From Dyadobacter chenhuakuii (lineage in GTDB: Bacteria > Bacteroidota > Bacteroidia > Cytophagales > Spirosomataceae): a DNA stretch of 64,000 bases. The position numbers and the translations under genes are program-made. Positions within the stretch are counted from its first letter, which is position 1; each line of letters begins with the position of its first letter. Below, piece by piece: positions 36,806 through 45,963 of this stretch. The stretch covers positions 744,001 to 808,000 of the forward strand of contig NZ_CP098805.1 of the NCBI RefSeq assembly GCF_023821985.2. The letters are read 5' to 3'. The notes under the pieces are model-generated. The model ran no database searches. It had not been told where the DNA came from and worked only from the letters and a program-made list of their open reading frames with translations.

Positions 36806-37057
36806 ATGAATGCTTTAAAGAAATATCTAGGCGTAGTATGGATGCTGCTGGGGCCCATTATCATTATGTTCCTCTTTATGCAGGCCATTGAAAAAATAGG
36901 ATTAGCAGCGGAGGGAATTGCACGAACAAACACAACATTGCAATGGTCAATCATCATCCTGATCTTCATCCCCATTTGCGCGGGACTGGTGATTTTCGGC
37001 TACTACGGCTGGAAAGGCGAGTACGAAAAATTGCCCGGAAGCTCGGCTGATTTATAG
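36806..37057 (+). CDS. Small two-helix membrane protein
   Basis: An 83-residue protein with hydrophobic segments about 8-28 and 47-68 and a short charged tail ('GWKGEYEKLPGSSADL'). It follows the MHS transporter by 39 bp on the same strand and is probably co-transcribed; it could be an accessory subunit. I do not recognise a characterised family. Confidence 0.65.
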   Translation: MNALKKYLGVVWMLLGPIIIMFLFMQAIEKIGLAAEGIARTNTTLQWSIIILIFIPICAGLVIFGYYGWKGEYEKLPGSSADL

Positions 37058-37158
37058 GAGGGAGGATTGCACAAACTTCTTCTTTTGTGGATTTGGTGCT
37101 TGTTAACATGAATTTGTCAGGATAGTTTTTATTTTTGACGATCTCATCATACAAGCCA

Positions 37159-38349
37159 ATGACCATGAAAGAGGAAGTTTTTATTTTGTCCGCAGCCCGA
37201 ACGCCGATAGGCAGTTTCGGTGGAAGTTTGTCTGCTGTTCATGCTGCAAAGCTGGGTGCGACGGCTATTCAGGGCGCTGTTGAAAAAGCGGGTGTCTCTT
37301 CGGAGCAGGTTCAGGAAGTGATTATGGGCAATGTGATTTCTGCCAATTTGGGTCAGGCGCCTGCGCGTCAGGCTGCGTTATATGCCGGTTTGCCTTCCGG
37401 TGTGATCTGCACGACGGTCAATAAAGTATGCGCTTCGGGCATGAAGGCCGTGGTTTTTGGGGCGCAATGCATTCGGCTGGGCGATGCGGATCTGGTAGTG
37501 GCAGGTGGGATGGAGAATATGTCGCAAGTGCCCTATTATCTGCCCAAAGCCCGAAATGGTTATGGTTATGGAAATGGCGAGATCATTGACGGATTGCTGA
37601 AAGATGGTTTGGTGGACGTTTACGACCAGATCGGAATGGGCGTTTGCGGCGACCGGACGGCTGAAAAATATGAGATTTCAAGAGAGGAGCAGGATGCTTT
37701 TGCCATCCGGTCCTATACAAAAAGTGCGGAGTCAACGGCAAGCGGCTTTTTTAAAAATGAAATAGCAGCAGTGGAAGTGCCTTCGCCGAAGGGTGGAGAG
37801 CCTGCGATTGTTTCTGAGGATGAGGAATTTAAGAAAGTAAAATTTGAAAAAATCCCTTTTCTTAAACCTGCTTTTTCCAAAGACGGAACAGTGACCGCGG
37901 CAAATGCTTCCACCATTAATGATGGCGCTTCGGCACTGGTTATTGCAGGAGGAGAATTTGTCAGAAATAACAACATTACACCCCGAGCCAGGATCGTCGC
38001 CTATGCCGACGCGGAACAGGAACCGGCCTGGTTTACGACAACGCCCGTTCTGGCCACACAAAAAGTTTTGAAAAAAGCCGGACTGTCACTTTCCCAGATT
38101 GATTATTTTGAAGTGAATGAGGCGTTTGCTGTGGTGGCGCTGGCTTACATTAAAATGCTGGAACTTGATATAGACAAGGTAAATGTCTTTGGAGGGGCTG
38201 TTTCGCTCGGCCATCCGCTGGGTTCTTCGGGATCGCGGATCATCACGACATTACATTCTGTTTTGGAACAAAATAACGGGCGTTATGGCCTGGCGGCCAT
38301 CTGTAACGGCGGCGGCGGTGCTTCGGCAATTATAGTTGAAAGATTGTAG
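37159..38349 (+). CDS. Acetyl-CoA C-acetyltransferase (thiolase)
   Basis: Condenses two acetyl-CoA or cleaves 3-oxoacyl-CoA. With the start giving 'MTMKEEVFIL', the nucleophile Cys is 91 in 'VNKVCASGMKA'. The His-containing 'GGAVSLGHPLGSSGSRI' and the second Cys in 'AAICNGGGGASAIIVERL' complete the active site. About 396 residues, normal length. A TTG upstream would add eight unlikely residues. No beta-oxidation partners are adjacent, so a biosynthetic acetoacetyl-CoA role is equally likely. Confidence 0.93.
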   Translation: MTMKEEVFILSAARTPIGSFGGSLSAVHAAKLGATAIQGAVEKAGVSSEQVQEVIMGNVISANLGQAPARQAALYAGLPSGVICTTVNKVCASGMKAVVFGAQCIRLGDADLVVAGGMENMSQVPYYLPKARNGYGYGNGEIIDGLLKDGLVDVYDQIGMGVCGDRTAEKYEISREEQDAFAIRSYTKSAESTASGFFKNEIAAVEVPSPKGGEPAIVSEDEEFKKVKFEKIPFLKPAFSKDGTVTAANASTINDGASALVIAGGEFVRNNNITPRARIVAYADAEQEPAWFTTTPVLATQKVLKKAGLSLSQIDYFEVNEAFAVVALAYIKMLELDIDKVNVFGGAVSLGHPLGSSGSRIITTLHSVLEQNNGRYGLAAICNGGGGASAIIVERL

Positions 38350-38355
38350 GGGAAA

Positions 38356-38859
38356 TTAGCGGATAAGGACTTTGAGGCGGTTGTAAAATCCTGTGCTTTT
38401 GAAGGTGAAGGTTTTGTGCAAAATATAATTACTCACAAAACTAAAACCCATTCCCGACACATATGAGCCCATTTCGGTGATGTTAACCTGTTTTTTTCCA
38501 AATGGAAGCTTCACAATGTAGATGTCCATGCCTAAAACTTCGGTTGCCAGCTTGAATGATCCTAATGTGAAAATCTTCGTGACGCCCAGTGATATTAAAG
38601 CAACGATTAAGAACTTCACCATTTCCCGGCGCGTCTGATTACTGCGGCGGGCGTCAAATGCAAATAATTTGGTAAGGATAAAACCGACAACAAATCCTAC
38701 TAAATAAGACAATGTGATGGACTCGCTCCATGTCACATCGAACCAATCCTGGATTAAACTGCTTGAAACAAGTTGTATAACTGCCCCGGTGCCCGCAACA
38801 AGAAAATACGCTATTAAATCTTTGGCATTGAGAATTTTATCCTGCTTTACTTGGGCCAC
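38356..38859 (-). CDS. GtrA-like membrane protein
   Basis: A 167-residue protein with four hydrophobic segments in the GtrA pattern: 'AYFLVAGTGAVIQLVSSSLI', 'ITLSYLVGFVVGFILTKLFAF', a third about 95-115 and 'GFSFVSNYILHKTFTF' at the end. GtrA proteins are thought to help move undecaprenyl-linked sugars across the membrane for surface glycosylation. A hydrophilic stretch between helices 3 and 4 ('VKLPFGKKQVNI') is a little longer than usual. It converges with the thiolase gene, 6 bp apart, and no glycosyltransferase is nearby. Confidence 0.82.
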   Translation of the reverse strand: MAQVKQDKILNAKDLIAYFLVAGTGAVIQLVSSSLIQDWFDVTWSESITLSYLVGFVVGFILTKLFAFDARRSNQTRREMVKFLIVALISLGVTKIFTLGSFKLATEVLGMDIYIVKLPFGKKQVNITEMGSYVSGMGFSFVSNYILHKTFTFKSTGFYNRLKVLIR

Positions 38860-39022
38860 TTGAGAGTTGGTTAATGGACTGCCGGGAACAATTGTGACCC
38901 AATATTAGAAAGAAAATGATCCTGAAACAAAAGCAGAATCGTAATTTGAGCAACTGGAAATGGAAGGCAATGTCATTATTATGGCACTATTTTTGTCCTC
39001 TTTACAATTTTGAATAGTGATT

Positions 39023-39541
39023 ATGAAAAAAATTCTTACGCTCGTTTCTCTGTTTTTTATCGCATCCCCTGCCTTTGCCCAGACTCAAAAATGGGCCGTC
39101 GGATTTGAAGTCGGTGAGCCCATCGCCGTCAGCATTCGTAAATACGGCGAACGTAATGCGCTGGATATCAGTATCGGAACGTACATTGGTTTGTTCAAAA
39201 GCAAAGATAATTACAAAGTTAGCAATGACGATCTGGGCGGTGTAGGCGTTATGTTCAATGGAACGTATCTTTGGTATGCGCCGTTTTTTAACGAACGGAT
39301 GATTGCGTATGCGGGTCCGGGTGTGCAGGTGAATTCGCGAAGATATTACCCAGACCGGAATGTGAAATCAGTTTATACAACCAACATTTCAACAGGGCCG
39401 TCGGCCACAGCGGGGCTGGAATTCTTTTTCTCACAGAAACCTGCTTCATTTTTCGTAGAAGGCGGTGGTTATCTTGAATTGATTCCCAAGTTTTTTTACT
39501 TCAATCCCAATCTTAGCATTGGATTAAGACACAACTTTTAA
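39023..39541 (+). CDS. Exported outer-membrane beta-barrel-like protein, unknown function
   Basis: A 172-residue protein with signal peptide 'MKKILTLVSLFFIASPAFAQ' (1-20). The mature part alternates hydrophobic and polar residues ('ISIGTYIGLF', 'ATAGLEFFF') and ends '...NLSIGLRHNF' with a terminal Phe, as expected for a small outer-membrane barrel. The ATG at 39023 is preferred over the GTG two codons upstream. The lipoprotein gene starts 11 bp downstream, so the pair is probably one operon. Confidence 0.7.
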   Translation: MKKILTLVSLFFIASPAFAQTQKWAVGFEVGEPIAVSIRKYGERNALDISIGTYIGLFKSKDNYKVSNDDLGGVGVMFNGTYLWYAPFFNERMIAYAGPGVQVNSRRYYPDRNVKSVYTTNISTGPSATAGLEFFFSQKPASFFVEGGGYLELIPKFFYFNPNLSIGLRHNF

Positions 39542-39552
39542 CCATCAAAATC

Positions 39553-40089
39553 GTGAAAAACATTTATCTTATCTGCTGTATGGCCGCTTTGACGGTGATC
39601 GGCTCATCGTGCTCCCAGCAATTACAACGTCGCTACGACCAGCGCCACGGCACATCTTCCGGCAGTACTGATGCTTCCGACCGTTCGTACGACAGCGATT
39701 ATCGCTCCAATAACGGCACTTACAAAAGAGATTATGACCGCGTTCTCAACGAAACGCCGCGCAGCGATAATGCGGTTTCAGCCGGAAGCTCGGATTACAA
39801 CCAGCAGCTGATCGCCCAATATCAGGAAATGGACAAGCTAGGCGAAGTGGTGTTGTATGAACTGGACAACCTGGAAAGCCGCTATAATGTGCTGATCAAC
39901 GAATACCGGACGGCCAAATCTTCGCAAAAAGGCGTTTTGGCGGATCAGCTGGACAGGATTAGCGCGGACCAACTGGTTCTTTACAGGGCGTATACAAACA
40001 TTTACCGCAATGGCAAAACCAATTGGGCTTCCGTAAAACGGGATGTAGAGAATGATCTGCGATCGGTTCGGCGTGTTGCGGACCGCTAA
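39553..40089 (+). CDS. Lipoprotein of unknown function
   Basis: A 178-residue protein beginning at a GTG with a lipoprotein signal ending 'VIGSSC' (Cys about residue 20). The mature part has a low-complexity Ser/Asp/Tyr/Arg region (about 22-80, 'RYDQRHGTSSGSTDASDRS') and a helical C-terminal half ('YQEMDKLGEVVLYELDNLESRYNVLINEY', about 93-122). No known domain. It follows the barrel-like gene and abuts, stop to stop, the convergent SMP-30 gene. Confidence 0.68.
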   Translation: MKNIYLICCMAALTVIGSSCSQQLQRRYDQRHGTSSGSTDASDRSYDSDYRSNNGTYKRDYDRVLNETPRSDNAVSAGSSDYNQQLIAQYQEMDKLGEVVLYELDNLESRYNVLINEYRTAKSSQKGVLADQLDRISADQLVLYRAYTNIYRNGKTNWASVKRDVENDLRSVRRVADR

Positions 40090-41103
40090 TTACCAGCCCG
40101 CTCCTTTGGTGTTTGTTTTGACCCTGCACACATAACCATCCACGGTCATATATAATGTAGAGCCATCATTTCCCCAGGCACAGTTGGAGGTCAGCTCGCC
40201 CATTTCAATCCTGCCTATCAGCTTTCCAGCCGGGGTGATAATGAGCATTCCGCCAGGGCCGGAGGACCAGAGGTTTTCGTCTTTGTCTATTTTTAAACCG
40301 TCCGGAAGGCCCAGTTTTCCCGCTTTTACCATAGGTGTAGCGTCGTAAACGAGTTTTCCTTTTCCTGTAACATTGCCGCTCTCATCCACATTATAGGCCA
40401 TGATTATGGCTTTTTCAGGATCGGATTGGGCAATGTAGAGCACTTTCCCGTCAGGGGAAAAAGCGAGCCCGTTGGGCCTGGTAAGGTCGGGGATTTGCAG
40501 GCTTACTTTCCCGTCTTTTGCAATGCGATAAACGCCGAATTGTTTGGTTTCTCTGGTGGGATCTTTATGCTTTTTAGCAAGCCCGTAAGGTGGATCGGTG
40601 AAGTAGTAACTGCCATTCGTATGCTCTGTCACGTCATTTGGACTATTAAATCTTTTGCCTTCGAACTGATCCGCAAGCGTAACTTTTCCTCCCACTTTTA
40701 ATGAAACTGCTGAAATGCGGCGATCGCCGTGCTCGCAGGAAACAAGCCGTCCCTTGCTGTCGATGATCAGGCCGTTGCTGCCAGGCTCATCGCTGTAAAC
40801 GCCCCGGCCTGTATAACCCGAAGGTTCCAGGAAGACCGACAGACCGCTTTTTTCATCCCATTTATAGACCTTGTTTTTAGGCACATCCGAAAACAGCAAA
40901 AAGCTGCTGTCCTTCACCCAAACCGGCCCCTCGGACCATTCAAAACCCGAAGCAAGCACTTCGACTTTCGCGTCTTTGGCAAGCAGCTTCTCAAATGCAG
41001 GATCTTCGTAAATGATCTTTCCCATGGTGGGATACGATCTTTGGGCAAAACCAGATACCGAAAGCAATAGGAGAGAACATAGGAATGGCGCGCAAAGCTT
41101 CAT
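40090..41103 (-). CDS. Exported SMP-30/gluconolactonase family protein
   Basis: Six-bladed propeller lactonase with signal peptide (1-20, ending 'SVSGFAQ'). Metal-site marks are 'EWSEGPVWV' (Glu, about residue 57), 'GSNGLIIDSKGRLV', 'FNSPNDVTEHTNGSYYFTDPPYG' (Asn and Asp) and 'GLPDGLKIDKDENLW'. Characterised relatives hydrolyse aldonolactones. It is exported and stands alone here, so its lactone is not known. Confidence 0.88.
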   Translation of the reverse strand: MKLCAPFLCSLLLLSVSGFAQRSYPTMGKIIYEDPAFEKLLAKDAKVEVLASGFEWSEGPVWVKDSSFLLFSDVPKNKVYKWDEKSGLSVFLEPSGYTGRGVYSDEPGSNGLIIDSKGRLVSCEHGDRRISAVSLKVGGKVTLADQFEGKRFNSPNDVTEHTNGSYYFTDPPYGLAKKHKDPTRETKQFGVYRIAKDGKVSLQIPDLTRPNGLAFSPDGKVLYIAQSDPEKAIIMAYNVDESGNVTGKGKLVYDATPMVKAGKLGLPDGLKIDKDENLWSSGPGGMLIITPAGKLIGRIEMGELTSNCAWGNDGSTLYMTVDGYVCRVKTNTKGAGW

Positions 41104-41179
41104 GTTTCCGAAGTTTATTTAGATTACAACCTTAATATGGAAGAAAGAAGTGGATACACCGCATCCTACTGTACGGATT

Positions 41180-42685
41180 TCACGAATGAGAAGCCAGAAT
41201 AAGGCTGCAATGTGGCGCGAGCTGCATGTTTTGTAATATGCCAGAATGTTGGGGATCGGTTGAAAAAAGGATGTGCTTGAAGTCAGCTTTATCGTCGGGC
41301 ATCAGGATAGGCTTGTCATAACTGCTTAAATTATGAATGATAACCAGCGATTTATCCACATGCGGCCGGAAATAGGAGAGCATCTGATCGTCTTGCAGGC
41401 ACACGCGGTGGAGGTTCGGCGCAAAGATCTGGCTCAGCGCCGGCTCGGACTTCCGCAGATGTATCAATGTTTTATAATGATTGTAAACCGAATCCGGATC
41501 TTCCATTTGTACAGACAGCGGCACGACGGTTTCTTTTTTTGAAAATTGGGCATCAATCCAATTGGTGTTTCCGCTACTTTCCAGGTCATCGGACCAGATA
41601 AAAGGCTCGCGGATATATGGATCGGGCTTCGTGCCTAGCATGCCGATTTCTTCTCCGTAATAAATGTACGGCTGGCCGGGCAATGTCAGCAGAATGCTTG
41701 CCGCCATCTTAATTTTCTCTTTATGGTTGCCGGTGACACTCGCAATCCGGTCCTGATCATGGTTGGTAAGCATGATAGCGTCCACAAAAAGCGGGTTATA
41801 TTTTTCAAAAACCGCATAACTGGATTGCAGCTTCTCAACAATGTCTTCATCCTTTTCGCCGATAAGCATACGCTGCAAAGCGAAACTGAGATCAAAATGA
41901 AAAGTGGCGTCCAGATAACGGAAATAGGGTGCTACTTCTTCTGTCTCCGCCCATACTTCACCAACCGTAAATGCACCCGGCTTGATATCCTGCACGAGTT
42001 TTGAAAAATATTGCCAGAATTCAACACTTAAATGTTTCTCCCATTCCGGGTAAACGTGCCGGGCGGCATCCAGGCGAAAACCGTCTACACCTACGTCCAC
42101 AAGCCAAAAACGAATAATCTTTTCCAATTCTTCCCGTAATGCCTGCGAATGGTAATTGAGGTCGGGCATGCCTTTGTAGAACAGGCCGTAATACTTTTCC
42201 AAATCTTCGGAGTTCTCGTGCCATGGATAAACCACCTGCGAATCGTCCGAGGTTTCCCTTTCTGAAATTCCCAGGGCTTCGATTTGTGTGGGCGTCATCC
42301 ACCAGTAGAATTCGCGATAAGCGTTCGCCGTGTTTTTACGCGCTTCGGAAAACCACGGGTGGAGCGTGCTGGTGTGGTTAATGATCAGGTCGAGGTAAAT
42401 TTCAATGCCCCGCTCACGCGCACTGGCGAGCAGCTTTTTGAAATCATCCATTGTCCCGAATTCCGGTTCAATGGCATAATAATCCGTCACATCGTATTTA
42501 TGATAACTGGGCGACGGATGGATCGGCGTGAGCCAGATTGCCTCTATGCCGAGGTCGGCCAGGTAATCCAGTTTTGAAGTAATGCCATTTAAGTCACCAA
42601 TCCCGTCGCCGTTGGAATCGCAGAAAGAACGGACAAATATCTCGTAGCAAACCCTCGGAATAAATCTTGACTTGTCTGCAATCAT
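41180..42685 (-). CDS. GH13 alpha-amylase family enzyme
   Basis: Cytoplasmic (no signal peptide) alpha-glucan-active enzyme of the trehalose synthase/oligo-1,6-glucosidase/amylase subfamilies. Catalytic triad: nucleophile Asp 206 in 'DGFRLDAARH', acid/base Glu 243 in 'FTVGEVWAE', transition-state Asp 310 in 'LTNHDQDR'. The N-terminal 'DSNGDGIGDLNGI' (23-35) is the usual calcium loop and 'DLIINH' is conserved region I. At 501 residues it is complete. It might act as an alpha-glucosidase; specificity cannot be read reliably. Confidence 0.9.
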   Translation of the reverse strand: MIADKSRFIPRVCYEIFVRSFCDSNGDGIGDLNGITSKLDYLADLGIEAIWLTPIHPSPSYHKYDVTDYYAIEPEFGTMDDFKKLLASARERGIEIYLDLIINHTSTLHPWFSEARKNTANAYREFYWWMTPTQIEALGISERETSDDSQVVYPWHENSEDLEKYYGLFYKGMPDLNYHSQALREELEKIIRFWLVDVGVDGFRLDAARHVYPEWEKHLSVEFWQYFSKLVQDIKPGAFTVGEVWAETEEVAPYFRYLDATFHFDLSFALQRMLIGEKDEDIVEKLQSSYAVFEKYNPLFVDAIMLTNHDQDRIASVTGNHKEKIKMAASILLTLPGQPYIYYGEEIGMLGTKPDPYIREPFIWSDDLESSGNTNWIDAQFSKKETVVPLSVQMEDPDSVYNHYKTLIHLRKSEPALSQIFAPNLHRVCLQDDQMLSYFRPHVDKSLVIIHNLSSYDKPILMPDDKADFKHILFSTDPQHSGILQNMQLAPHCSLILASHS

Positions 42686-42712
42686 ATGAATGTTGCCCGA
42701 AACCGGACCGGC

Positions 42713-43291
42713 TCAGCGGATGAAATAAGGTTTCAGCAATTTATAAACAATATGCACCGGTAAGCCCATAATCGTGTAAAATGATCCCTGAATTTTTTCA
42801 ACCCCAACCATCCCGATCCATTCCTGGATGCCATAGGAACCGGCTTTGTCGAAAGGCTTATATTGGTCAATGTAGTGCGTTAACTCCCAATCTTCCAGTC
42901 TGCTGAATGTCACTTCCGCAACATCTGACACAGTCTGAATGCTGTTATCATCCAGCAAACTCACCGATGTAATCACCGTATGCGTCTTGCCGGACAGCTT
43001 TTGCAGCATTTGAAATGCCTCCTGAAAATCGGCCGGCTTTCCCAGGATTTCATGATCTGCGACTACAATCGTATCCGCGGTCAAGACCATGTCGTCCGGC
43101 CGGAGGCCGAGGAACATTTCTGCCTTTTCCCGTGAAATATAATCGGCAACCGCTTCGGCTGGTAATGTGGCCGGGAATGTCTCGTCCGTTGGCAGCACTT
43201 CCACAGTAAAATCAAATCCTGCATCTGCCAGCAACTGCTTGCGGCGCGGTGAATTAGAAGCGAGTATAAGGGGTTTTTGTAACTGAATCAT
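42713..43291 (-). CDS. maf: Maf-family nucleoside triphosphate pyrophosphatase
   Basis: House-cleaning enzyme that hydrolyses non-canonical or dTTP/UTP-type nucleotides to monophosphates. The 192-residue protein begins 'LILASNSPRRKQLLADAGFDF', the Maf signature with the S-x-R-R-x-x-L motif, followed by 'YISREKAEMFLG' and 'LTADTIV' with the catalytic Asp. It lies 27 bp upstream of the GH13 gene on the same strand. Confidence 0.93.
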   Translation of the reverse strand: MIQLQKPLILASNSPRRKQLLADAGFDFTVEVLPTDETFPATLPAEAVADYISREKAEMFLGLRPDDMVLTADTIVVADHEILGKPADFQEAFQMLQKLSGKTHTVITSVSLLDDNSIQTVSDVAEVTFSRLEDWELTHYIDQYKPFDKAGSYGIQEWIGMVGVEKIQGSFYTIMGLPVHIVYKLLKPYFIR

Positions 43292-43409
43292 TTAAGGAAA
43301 AAGGGAAATGACGCTGATAATCAATGTATTTAAGTTCTGTTAGCAGATATTTTAAAAATTCTTTCACATGCATGAACCATTCATGAGAATATTGATGTTA
43401 CTACATTAA

Positions 43410-43421
43410 ATGTATATACAT
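43410..43421. promoter_or_regulatory. Palindrome, candidate MarR operator
   Basis: The perfect 12-bp palindrome atgtatatacat lies 24 bp before the marR start. MarR proteins usually bind such symmetric AT-rich sites at their own promoter. A looser symmetric pair, catgcatg...cattcatg, lies upstream near 43365-43385. Confidence 0.45.
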
Positions 43422-43445
43422 CATAATTACATTTTGTCGTCAGCT

Positions 43446-43904
43446 ATGTCTATTGAAACTGATATAAAACAAAAAAAATTTCGAAGCGCCTATCAGCGTC
43501 TTGCATTGAACCTGGTTTATACAACCAACTGGCTGGAATCCAAACAACTTGAATTTTTTAAAGGGCACGACATCACCAGCCAGCAATATAATGTACTTCG
43601 GATCCTGCGCGGACAGCAACAAAATCCGATCAAGGTAAGTGACATTACGGAAAGGATGTTGGATAAAAATTCTAATACATCGAGGTTAGTGGATAAGCTG
43701 TTGGCCAAAAACCTTGCAAAACGATCATCCTGCCCCAACGACAGGCGCGCTGTGGATGTGTTGATTACCGAAGACGGCTTGAAATTGCTGGAAGAACTTG
43801 ATCCGTTCGTGGAAGAATGGGAAAACCGTTTCAATGTGATTTCCAGCGAAGAGGCAGACCAGATCAGCGCTTTGCTTGACAAACTTCGGGAATCAAATAA
43901 GTGA
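43446..43904 (+). CDS. MarR-family transcriptional regulator
   Basis: Winged-helix dimeric repressor. With the ATG giving 'MSIETDIKQKKFRSAYQRL' it has 152 residues; an upstream in-frame ATG would read through the operator region. The DNA-binding core is 'ITSQQYNVLRILRGQ', 'VSDITERMLDKNSNTSRLVDKLLAKNLAKR' (recognition helix and wing) and 'DRRAVDVLITEDGLKLL'. It precedes a YceI gene by 64 bp, a frequent pairing in which the regulator controls the YceI protein. Confidence 0.92.
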   Translation: MSIETDIKQKKFRSAYQRLALNLVYTTNWLESKQLEFFKGHDITSQQYNVLRILRGQQQNPIKVSDITERMLDKNSNTSRLVDKLLAKNLAKRSSCPNDRRAVDVLITEDGLKLLEELDPFVEEWENRFNVISSEEADQISALLDKLRESNK

Positions 43905-43968
43905 TAATGAGCATGAATACCCAAAAATGAATAACCCAATAATTTAATTACAATCAATTAATCCAAAA

Positions 43969-44592
43969 ATGAAAACTACAATGAAATCCGTTAAATTCTT
44001 CCTCGCTTCTGTTGCTGTTGCTTTGTTTGTATCAGGCTCTGTTTCAGCTGACGACAAAGTTAAAAAAGCAACTAATCTGAAAGTAAACACTTCAAAAAGT
44101 GAGCTTACCTGGGTAGGCAAAAAAGTCACTGGTGAGCATACCGGCAAAATCGCTTTGAAAGAAGGCACTATCGTTATGGACGGCGCTAAATTGACAGGCG
44201 GAAAATTTGTTGCCGACCTGACAACAATTACAAACACCGATCTTACCGACAAAGAATACAATGGCAAGTTGATCGGCCACTTGAAATCTGACGATTTTTT
44301 CGGCGTTGAAAAACACCCAACTGCAACATTCGTAGTAACGAAAGCGACACCAAAATCAACTGGCGTTTACGAAGTTACGGGCGACCTGACGATCAAAGGC
44401 ATTACAAAACCTGTAACTTTTCCAGTAACTGTTAAAACAACGGCAACTGGTGCAGAAGCAACTGGCAAAATTGTTGTTGACCGTTCGAAATACGATATCA
44501 AATACAACTCCAAGTCTTTCTTCGAAAACCTTGGTGACAAAATGATCAACGATGATTTCACGATTGACGTGAAACTGGTTGCTTCAAAATAA
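43969..44592 (+). CDS. Exported YceI-family lipid-binding protein
   Basis: Periplasmic lipocalin-like protein that binds polyisoprenoids or other amphiphiles. The signal peptide is about residues 1-27 ('FFLASVAVALFVSGSVSA'). The YceI domain follows: 'SELTWVGKKVTGEHTGKIAL', 'GHLKSDDFFGVEKHPTATFV' and 'YEVTGDLTIKGITKPVTFPV'. The ATG four codons downstream is an alternative start. It is expressed with, or controlled by, the MarR protein upstream and ended by an intrinsic terminator. Confidence 0.93.
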   Translation: MKTTMKSVKFFLASVAVALFVSGSVSADDKVKKATNLKVNTSKSELTWVGKKVTGEHTGKIALKEGTIVMDGAKLTGGKFVADLTTITNTDLTDKEYNGKLIGHLKSDDFFGVEKHPTATFVVTKATPKSTGVYEVTGDLTIKGITKPVTFPVTVKTTATGAEATGKIVVDRSKYDIKYNSKSFFENLGDKMINDDFTIDVKLVASK

Positions 44593-44629
44593 TCAACTGA
44601 GTTTTAAGATTTTCATGGCTAAGATTGTT

Positions 44630-44670
44630 AACCTGTCCGACCTTTTGGTTGGGCAGGTTTTTGTTTTTTA
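44630..44670 (+). terminator. Intrinsic terminator after yceI
   Basis: Stem aacctgtccgacc / ggttgggcaggtt with a tttt loop and two G-U pairs, followed by tttttgtttttt. Confidence 0.88.
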
Positions 44671-44681
44671 TACCAAAAAAA

Positions 44682-45131
44682 TCAGTTGTTGAATTCCCTG
44701 TATTTTGGAAAATCATCCATAAAATGAATCTGTCCGTTCACCGCTTTGAAGCAATAGTGGGCCATGCCATTGGTAACAGCCAGATATTGAGGTTGTAATG
44801 TGAAGTTGTATCGGCTGATCTGCGCAAAGGTGGCATCATTCACAGTAATGAAAGGCGCTTTGCATTCCACCAGTAAAAACGGAAGCGATTCGCCGGACAG
44901 GACCATAATGTCCGTCCGTTTCGCTAATGTATTGTATTGCAGGCCCGTTTCTACGGCGAAAAGGGATTTAGGATAACCATATTCTGTGATCAGCAAATGA
45001 ATAAAATGCTGCCTTACCCATTCCTCCGGCGTGAGCGACACGAATTTCCTGCGTATAATGTCGAAAATATGCGGTTTCCCGTTAACGTGCTTAACTTTGT
45101 AAGCAAACGTCGGGAGGTTCAAAGATTCCAT
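44682..45131 (-). CDS. HsdR N-terminal-like PD-(D/E)XK domain protein
   Basis: A 149-residue stand-alone domain related to the N-terminus of type I restriction HsdR (HSDR_N_2). Nuclease-like marks are 'RTDIMVLSGESLPFLLVECKAP', giving the D...(D/E)XK core at about residues 73-91. No methyltransferase or specificity subunit is encoded nearby, and such solitary proteins are widespread in Bacteroidota, so I would not call it restriction. It converges on the yceI terminator. Confidence 0.82.
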   Translation of the reverse strand: MESLNLPTFAYKVKHVNGKPHIFDIIRRKFVSLTPEEWVRQHFIHLLITEYGYPKSLFAVETGLQYNTLAKRTDIMVLSGESLPFLLVECKAPFITVNDATFAQISRYNFTLQPQYLAVTNGMAHYCFKAVNGQIHFMDDFPKYREFNN

Positions 45132-45181
45132 GAACGAAGATACACATCACAACAAACGCAGCCAATAAACTCATTGAATTC

Positions 45182-45955
45182 ATGACTACTAAGGAACAAA
45201 TCGTCGAAAACTGGCTGCCGCGCTACACTGGTACGGCCGTTGAGGACTTTGGAAGTTACATTCTGCTGACCAATTTCGGGAATTACGTGACCATGTTTGC
45301 GGAGAAATTCAATGTTGAGGTAAAAGGACAGGGGCGTGCGATGCAAACGGCTACTGCTAAGGATATTACCATCATTAACTTCGGCATGGGAAGTCCAATG
45401 GCTGCGACAGTGATGGACCTTTTATCTGCCATTAGTCCAAAAGCGGTTTTGTTTTTAGGTAAATGCGGCGGCTTGAAAAAGACCCAGGTAGGCGATCTTA
45501 TTTTGCCTATCGCAGCCATTCGCGGCGAAGGAACCAGTGATGACTATATGCCTTCGGAAATTCCTGCATTACCATCATTCCGCCTGCAAAGCACGGTTTC
45601 GGCCAGTATTGCCAAGAATAAAATGGATTACTGGACCGGAACGGTTTACACCACGAACCGGAGAATCTGGGAACATGACGACAGCTTCAAAGAATATCTG
45701 CGCGATATCCGCGCTATGGCCATTGACATGGAGACGGCTACGATTTTTATTGTCGGTTTTGCCAATTCCATTCCGCATGGCGCATTGCTTTTGGTATCCG
45801 ACAACCCGTTGGTTCCGGAAGGGGTAAAAACAGAGGAAAGTGATAAAAAAGTGACTACTAATTATGTCAAAATGCACCTTGAAATCGGCATTGAATCATT
45901 GACGGAACTGGCGAGGTCCGGTGCGTCTGTGAAACATCTGCGATTTGAAAATTGA
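45182..45955 (+). CDS. amn: AMP nucleosidase
   Basis: Hydrolyses AMP to adenine and ribose 5-phosphate, controlling adenylate levels. The 257-residue protein has the nucleoside phosphorylase-type fold: 'ITIINFGMGSPMAATVMDLL', 'AVLFLGKCGGLKKTQVGDLIL' and 'AIDMETATIFIVGF', with the conserved Glu. It is the short Bacteroidota form, lacking the long N-terminal domain of E. coli Amn. It is divergent from the HsdR-like gene and 8 bp ahead of the globin gene. Confidence 0.88.
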   Translation: MTTKEQIVENWLPRYTGTAVEDFGSYILLTNFGNYVTMFAEKFNVEVKGQGRAMQTATAKDITIINFGMGSPMAATVMDLLSAISPKAVLFLGKCGGLKKTQVGDLILPIAAIRGEGTSDDYMPSEIPALPSFRLQSTVSASIAKNKMDYWTGTVYTTNRRIWEHDDSFKEYLRDIRAMAIDMETATIFIVGFANSIPHGALLLVSDNPLVPEGVKTEESDKKVTTNYVKMHLEIGIESLTELARSGASVKHLRFEN

Positions 45956-45963
45956 TCAGCAAA

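Noticed and set aside
44682..45131. Type I restriction system
   Set aside because: Only an HsdR N-terminal-like domain is present, with no helicase part, hsdM or hsdS; it is a stand-alone family.
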